Shown piece after piece: positions 60,513 to 64,000 of a DNA stretch of 64,000 nucleotides. Source of the stretch: Rhodococcus sp. 14-1411-2a (GTDB taxonomy: Bacteria; Actinomycetota; Actinomycetes; Mycobacteriales; Mycobacteriaceae); contig NZ_NPGA01000020.1 of assembly GCF_002259485.1 (NCBI RefSeq), forward strand, positions 186,001 to 250,000, given 5' to 3'. Position 1 is the stretch's first letter, and every line of letters starts with the position of its first letter. The notes beneath the pieces were generated by a model. That model was not told the origin of the DNA and searched no databases. It worked only from the letters and a program-made list of their open reading frames with translations. Both the position numbers and the translations under genes were made by a program.

Positions 60513-61103
60513 TCAAGACTCGTCGACCTCGGTCACCGGTCCGAACGTCGCACCGCGGCGGTAGCCGTTGGTTCTGATGCAGACGTGTCCCTCGGGGGCC
60601 AAAGGCTGTCCGCACAGCGGGCACGGCGCACGGCCGGCCGCGATGACGCGCTCGGACCGCACCGCGAACTCGCGGGCCTGCACCGGAGTGAGGAACACCC
60701 GGACGGCATCCGGGCCCTCGTCGGTGTCGTCGAGAACGACCGATTCGTCCACCTCGACTTCGCTGACGGCGAGAAGTTCCACCACGACGGCGTTGGCGTC
60801 GGCATCCCAGCCGAGTCCCATCGTTCCGACGCGGAACTCGGTGTCGATCGGGGTCAGCAGCGGACTGGTGTCGACCGAATGGGTCTCCTCGGCCGGAACG
60901 TCGGCTCCGAACCGGCGGTGCACTTCTTCGAGTAGCAGCCCCATCCTGTCTGCGAGTACCTGGACCTGCTGCTTCTCCAGCGCGACCGACACCACGCGGG
61001 CGTCGTGCACCGCCTGGAGGAAGAACGTTCGGTCGCCCGGTTCCCCAACGGTTCCGGCAACGAAACGATCAGGGGTGCGAAAAATGTGTATGGCGCGCGG
61101 CAT
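60513..61103 (-). CDS. DUF3090 family protein
   Basis: This 196-residue protein has the N-terminal RAIHIFRTPDRFVAGTVGEPGDRTFFLQAV typical of the family, a highly acidic middle, and a C-terminal zinc-ribbon-like CPLCGQPLAPEGHVCIRTNGYRR. No function is established. It stands in a fixed order with the SCO1664-like gene and a phosphatase-like gene across actinobacteria. The ATG at 61103 has a strong AGGAGG ribosome site. About 36 bases separate it from the SCO1664-like gene. Confidence 0.9.
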   Translation of the reverse strand: MPRAIHIFRTPDRFVAGTVGEPGDRTFFLQAVHDARVVSVALEKQQVQVLADRMGLLLEEVHRRFGADVPAEETHSVDTSPLLTPIDTEFRVGTMGLGWDADANAVVVELLAVSEVEVDESVVLDDTDEGPDAVRVFLTPVQAREFAVRSERVIAAGRAPCPLCGQPLAPEGHVCIRTNGYRRGATFGPVTEVDES

Positions 61104-61238
61104 TGCACCTCCTAACGACTCGAACAGCTCCGCGAAGCGATTCTCGGAACTTTCATTATCGGCCACGGATCGACCGTGGACGGTATTGCTTGCCCTCCAG
61201 CCTGCCACCGATAGGGGTGTCAGCGCCGAAAGGGCGCT

Positions 61239-61946
61239 CTAGCTGCCTGCCCCACCACCGACGACCGCGTCGGAAGAGTCCGCATCGACCGATTCCGGCG
61301 TGGCGGGCTCCTCGGCCTTCGGTACGAACGCACTCAGATCGGACCCGGTGTCGTTGGTCCGCAGTACGAACGGCCGCGTCGAGGTGTAGCGGACGACACT
61401 GATCGAAGCCGGGTCGGCGACTATCCGCTGGAAGGAATCGAGGTGGGCACCCATGGCGTCCGAGAGCACCGACTTGATGACGTCACCGTGCGAGCACGCC
61501 ACCCACAACACGTCGCGGCCGTGCTGCGCGGCCAACCGGGCGTCATGTTCACGCACGGCCTGCACCGCGCGTTGCTGCACCGTCGCCAAGCCCTCGCCCT
61601 CCGGGAACACCGCAGCCGACGGGTGCTGCTGCACCACCTTCCACAGCGGTTCCGCCAGCAACTCCTTGATCGTCCGGCCGGTCCACTGTCCGTAGTCGAC
61701 CTCGACCAACCGGTCCTCGACCACCGGCGAGAGCCCGAGCTTGGCCGCCAACGGCTCCACTGTCTGCTCGCACCGCAGCAACGGCGAGCGCACGATCTCG
61801 GACACGGGAAGCTCGCCGAGACGATCCGCCACCGCCTGCGCCTGCTCACGCCCCCGATCATCGAGCTCGACTCCCGCGCTCCGACCCGCGAGCGTGCCTG
61901 CGGTGTTCGACGTCGAGCGTCCGTGCCGAAGCAAGATGACTGTCAT
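61239..61946 (-). CDS. Histidine phosphatase family protein (MSMEG_4193-like phosphomutase)
   Basis: This 235-residue protein has the RHG nucleophile motif LLRHGRSTSNTAGTLAGRS, the glutamate region VEVDYGQWTGRTIKELLAEPLW, and the second histidine ACSHGDVIKSVL. It should dephosphorylate a small phosphorylated metabolite. Relatives are called putative phosphomutases. The last 30 residues are acidic and unconserved. The ATG at 61946 has TAGGCT seven bases upstream. The gene is followed by the DUF3090 and SCO1664-like genes on the same strand. Confidence 0.9.
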   Translation of the reverse strand: MTVILLRHGRSTSNTAGTLAGRSAGVELDDRGREQAQAVADRLGELPVSEIVRSPLLRCEQTVEPLAAKLGLSPVVEDRLVEVDYGQWTGRTIKELLAEPLWKVVQQHPSAAVFPEGEGLATVQQRAVQAVREHDARLAAQHGRDVLWVACSHGDVIKSVLSDAMGAHLDSFQRIVADPASISVVRYTSTRPFVLRTNDTGSDLSAFVPKAEEPATPESVDADSSDAVVGGGAGS

Positions 61947-61953
61947 TGCATCG

Positions 61954-61959
61954 AGCCTA
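61954..61959 (-). promoter_or_regulatory. -10 element of the histidine-phosphatase gene
   Basis: On the minus strand TAGGCT is seven bases before the ATG at 61946, with no Shine-Dalgarno. The tandem repeat begins 17 bases further upstream, where the -35 region would lie. Confidence 0.5.
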
Positions 61960-61976
61960 GCCAGTCTTGACCTCTG

Positions 61977-62070
61977 GGTCGTTCCGCAGGCTCCACTCCC
62001 GCACCATCAGGTCGTTCCGCAGGCTCCACTCCCGCACCATCAGGTCGTTCCGCAGGCTCCACTCCCGGCC
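61977..62070. repeat. Three tandem 33-base units
   Basis: Two perfect 33-base units (61977-62009, 62010-62042) and a third partial unit (62043 to about 62068) share the core GGTCGTTCCGCAGGCTCC followed by ACTCCCGCACCATCA. They lie between the histidine-phosphatase start and the uppP stop. One further core copy lies at 50029-50051 before jetA. No transposase or palindromic end is present, so this looks like a dispersed repeat, not a mobile element. Confidence 0.9.
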
Positions 62071-62910
62071 TCAGGTGGCCGACACGACCCCGCCGGCCAG
62101 CAGCCCGAGCACGACGACACCCAGCACGATGCGGTAACCGACGAACCAGTACAGCGAATGGTTCGCGACGAACTTCAACAACCAGGCGATCGAGGCGTAG
62201 CCGAGACCGAAGGCGACGATCGTGGCCACCAGCAGCTGCGGGCCGGACGCGGCCAGACCCGTGCCGACCGGCTCGAAGGCGTCGGGCAACGAGAAGAGAC
62301 CGGAGGCGGTGACCGCCGGGATGGCAAGCAGGAACGAGAATCGTACAGCCGCTTCTCGTTCGAGTCCGAGAAACAGGCCGGCGCTGGTCGTCGCACCGGA
62401 ACGGGACACTCCGGGGATCAACGCGAGGCACTGCGCCAGACCCATGACGATGCCGTCGCGGGTGGTCAGCTTCTCGATGGGACGTTCCTTGCGGCCGACC
62501 TTCTCGGCGATCGCGATGACGACGGCGAACGCGATCAACATGAACGCGATGAGGTACAGGTTCCTGGCACCGGTTCGGATCTGATCCTTGAACAGCAGGC
62601 CGAGAACGCCGATGGGGATGGTGGCGATGATCACGTACCACCCCATTCGGTAGTCGAGCCCGCGTTCGTTCTTGTGCTTCAGTCCGACGAACCAGGCCTT
62701 GACGATTCTGACGATGTCGCGCCAGAAGAACAGCAGCACAGCGGCTTCGGTGCCGAGCTGGGTCACCGCGGTGAAGGACGCGCCTGCGTCCTCGTTCCAG
62801 AACACGCTGGACACGATGCGCAGGTGCCCGGACGAGGAGATCGGCAGGAATTCGGTCAAGCCCTGCACCGCGCCGAGGATGATCGCCTGCAGCCACGTCA
62901 TGTCGATCAT
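62071..62910 (-). CDS. uppP: Undecaprenyl-diphosphatase UppP (BacA)
   Basis: This 279-residue membrane enzyme recycles the lipid carrier of peptidoglycan and other polymers. It has [22 protein letters not shown] at the N-terminus and [20 protein letters not shown] with the catalytic Arg-Ser segment. About eight transmembrane helices are evident. The ATG at 62910 is chosen; ATG at 62901 is nearly as good. The tandem repeat begins right after its stop. It is divergent from the aldo/keto reductase gene across about 200 bases that hold only a small TGCACTG hairpin (63053-63070). Confidence 0.95.
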   Translation of the reverse strand: MIDMTWLQAIILGAVQGLTEFLPISSSGHLRIVSSVFWNEDAGASFTAVTQLGTEAAVLLFFWRDIVRIVKAWFVGLKHKNERGLDYRMGWYVIIATIPIGVLGLLFKDQIRTGARNLYLIAFMLIAFAVVIAIAEKVGRKERPIEKLTTRDGIVMGLAQCLALIPGVSRSGATTSAGLFLGLEREAAVRFSFLLAIPAVTASGLFSLPDAFEPVGTGLAASGPQLLVATIVAFGLGYASIAWLLKFVANHSLYWFVGYRIVLGVVVLGLLAGGVVSAT

Positions 62911-63112
62911 GCGGGGCCACCCTCCGAGATCGGTGTCGATGGACTGTCCAGTGTCGATGCGCGGCCGCCGGCCTGCCCCCTGAATTCGCGATTCACGGGC
63001 ACGACCGTACCCGGCGCGGCACGTACGCACCGAGCGGCGCGGCGCACTACTGTGCACTGGCGGCAGTGCAGTTCGACACCGACGATCACACGTAAAAGGA
63101 CATTCGGCACAT

Positions 63113-64000
63113 ATGAAGCAGAGATCGGTCGGCACCAGCGGACTTCGAGTCTCGAGACTCGGCCTCGGCACCCTCGGATGGGGTAGCGGAACCGACGGTG
63201 ACGACGCCGCAGCACAGTTGTCGGCGTTCGCCGAGGCCGGCGGCACGCTCGTCGACACGTCTCCGGCGTACGGCGACGGACGGGCGCAGCGAGTGCTCGC
63301 CGAGTTGCTCGACGACGTCGTCCCGCGACACGAATTGGTGATCAGCAGCGCAGCGGGCCTCAGCTCACGCTACGGCCGCTATCACGTGGATTGCTCGAGG
63401 CGCGGACTGCTCGGCCAACTCGACGCCACGCTGCGCGAATTGGGAACCGACTACCTGGACCTGTGGCAGGTCGCGACCTGGGACCCGATGACGCCGGTCG
63501 ACGAGGTCGCCGCAACGCTGGACTACGCCGTGACCAGCGGACGGGTGCGCTACACCGGAGCCCGCGGATACCTCGGCTGGCAACTGGCGACGGCAGCGGG
63601 CGCAGCCGGTACCGGGCGCATCGTGGCCACTCAGGCGGAGTACTCGCTGCTCGCGCGCGGAATCGAGGACGAGCTGGTTCCCGCCGCGCACCACCACGGC
63701 ATCGGCATCCTCGCGGCGGTACCCCTGGCAGGCGGCGTGCTGACGGGCAAGTACCGCAGCGGAGTACCCGCGGACTCCCGCGGGGCCGACGAGTTGCACG
63801 CCGAGGCCGTGCACGCGTACCTGACCGATTCCGCCGTGGGCGTCGTCGACGCGGCCGTCACCGCTGCCGACGGTCTGGCCACCTCTCCCCTGGTGGTCGC
63901 ACTCGCGTGGGCGCGGGACCGACCGGGAGTGAGCAGCGCGATCGTGGGAGCGCGGGACCTCGCGCAGTTGATGGGCGCACTGATGGCCGAGGAACTCGAG
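63113..64000 (+). CDS. Aldo/keto reductase, 3' end beyond window
   Basis: The first 296 residues of an aldo/keto reductase are visible. The N-terminal [22 protein letters not shown] and [22 protein letters not shown] (with catalytic D and Y) are present, followed by [25 protein letters not shown] and [14 protein letters not shown], and [13 protein letters not shown] near the right edge, which forms the phosphate-binding site for NADPH. The ATG at 63113 has AAAGGAC upstream. The substrate is unknown. The gene likely ends within about 100 bases of the edge. Confidence 0.9.
   Translation, partial: MKQRSVGTSGLRVSRLGLGTLGWGSGTDGDDAAAQLSAFAEAGGTLVDTSPAYGDGRAQRVLAELLDDVVPRHELVISSAAGLSSRYGRYHVDCSRRGLLGQLDATLRELGTDYLDLWQVATWDPMTPVDEVAATLDYAVTSGRVRYTGARGYLGWQLATAAGAAGTGRIVATQAEYSLLARGIEDELVPAAHHHGIGILAAVPLAGGVLTGKYRSGVPADSRGADELHAEAVHAYLTDSAVGVVDAAVTAADGLATSPLVVALAWARDRPGVSSAIVGARDLAQLMGALMAEELE

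Noticed and set aside
50029..62070. The shared repeat as ends of a composite transposon carrying jetABCD
   Set aside because: There is no transposase, no terminal inverted repeat and the span also includes the conserved mshC to phosphatase genes; direct repeats alone do not support it.

Overview
The window is high-GC DNA, densely packed and read on both strands. It comes from an actinomycete of the order Mycobacteriales, most likely a Rhodococcus-type member of the Nocardiaceae. The evidence is a Pup-proteasome locus (arc, dop, pup, prcB, prcA, pafA, pafB, pafC), the mycothiol gene mshC, two F420-type flavin/deazaflavin oxidoreductases, a fused cobIJ gene, and gene order that follows, from memory, the Mycobacterium tuberculosis stretch from about Rv2061c to Rv2136c. 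I see no tRNA, rRNA, CRISPR array, insertion sequence or prophage gene, and no gene-free stretch longer than 300 bases.

Layout. 1-7.4 kb: accessory metabolism and signalling (truncated amidohydrolase, FxsA-like membrane protein, NarL-type two-component system, TSUP transporter, TldD/TldE protease pair, VOC protein). 7.4-18.1 kb: aerobic cobalamin synthesis. cobN sits behind a cobalamin riboswitch; cobG, cobH and cobIJ run divergently from it; cobK, cobL, a DprE2-like SDR and a biliverdin-reductase-like F420 protein follow. cobM, which I expect between cobK and cobL, is not there. 18.1-26 kb: a nucleotidyltransferase-like protein, an M24 peptidase, a 5'-3' exonuclease, a Gln/Tyr-rich membrane protein, the helicase HelY, and TatC and TatA. 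26-36.6 kb: the pupylation and proteasome system, interrupted by a PAP2/diacylglycerol-kinase fusion. 36.7-46.8 kb: an LppK-like lipoprotein behind a probable IdeR (iron) box, tRNA methyltransferase TrmI, a RecB-like Fe-S nuclease, a thioesterase, HisG, HisE, a HAD phosphatase, B12-dependent MetH, and a PAC2 protein. 46.8-50 kb: an unknown small protein with nitrite reductase NirB and NirD.

50.07-58.44 kb holds a complete four-gene Wadjet-type (JetABCD, also called EptABCD/MksBEFG-like) anti-plasmid SMC system, inserted between nirD and mshC. It is the clearest defence locus in the window. JetC keeps Walker A, signature and Walker B motifs, and JetD keeps Toprim acidic residues, so it looks intact. 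A 23-base repeat just upstream of jetA recurs as three 33-base tandem units at 61,977-62,070.

58.4-64 kb: mshC, a conserved actinobacterial trio (SCO1664-like, DUF3090, histidine-phosphatase-like), uppP, and an aldo/keto reductase cut by the window end.

Many genes here show a TANNNT -10 element 6-8 bases before the start codon and no Shine-Dalgarno. This is the pattern of leaderless transcripts common in actinobacteria. I used it to choose several starts. All homology statements rest on reading the translated sequence, not on database searches.
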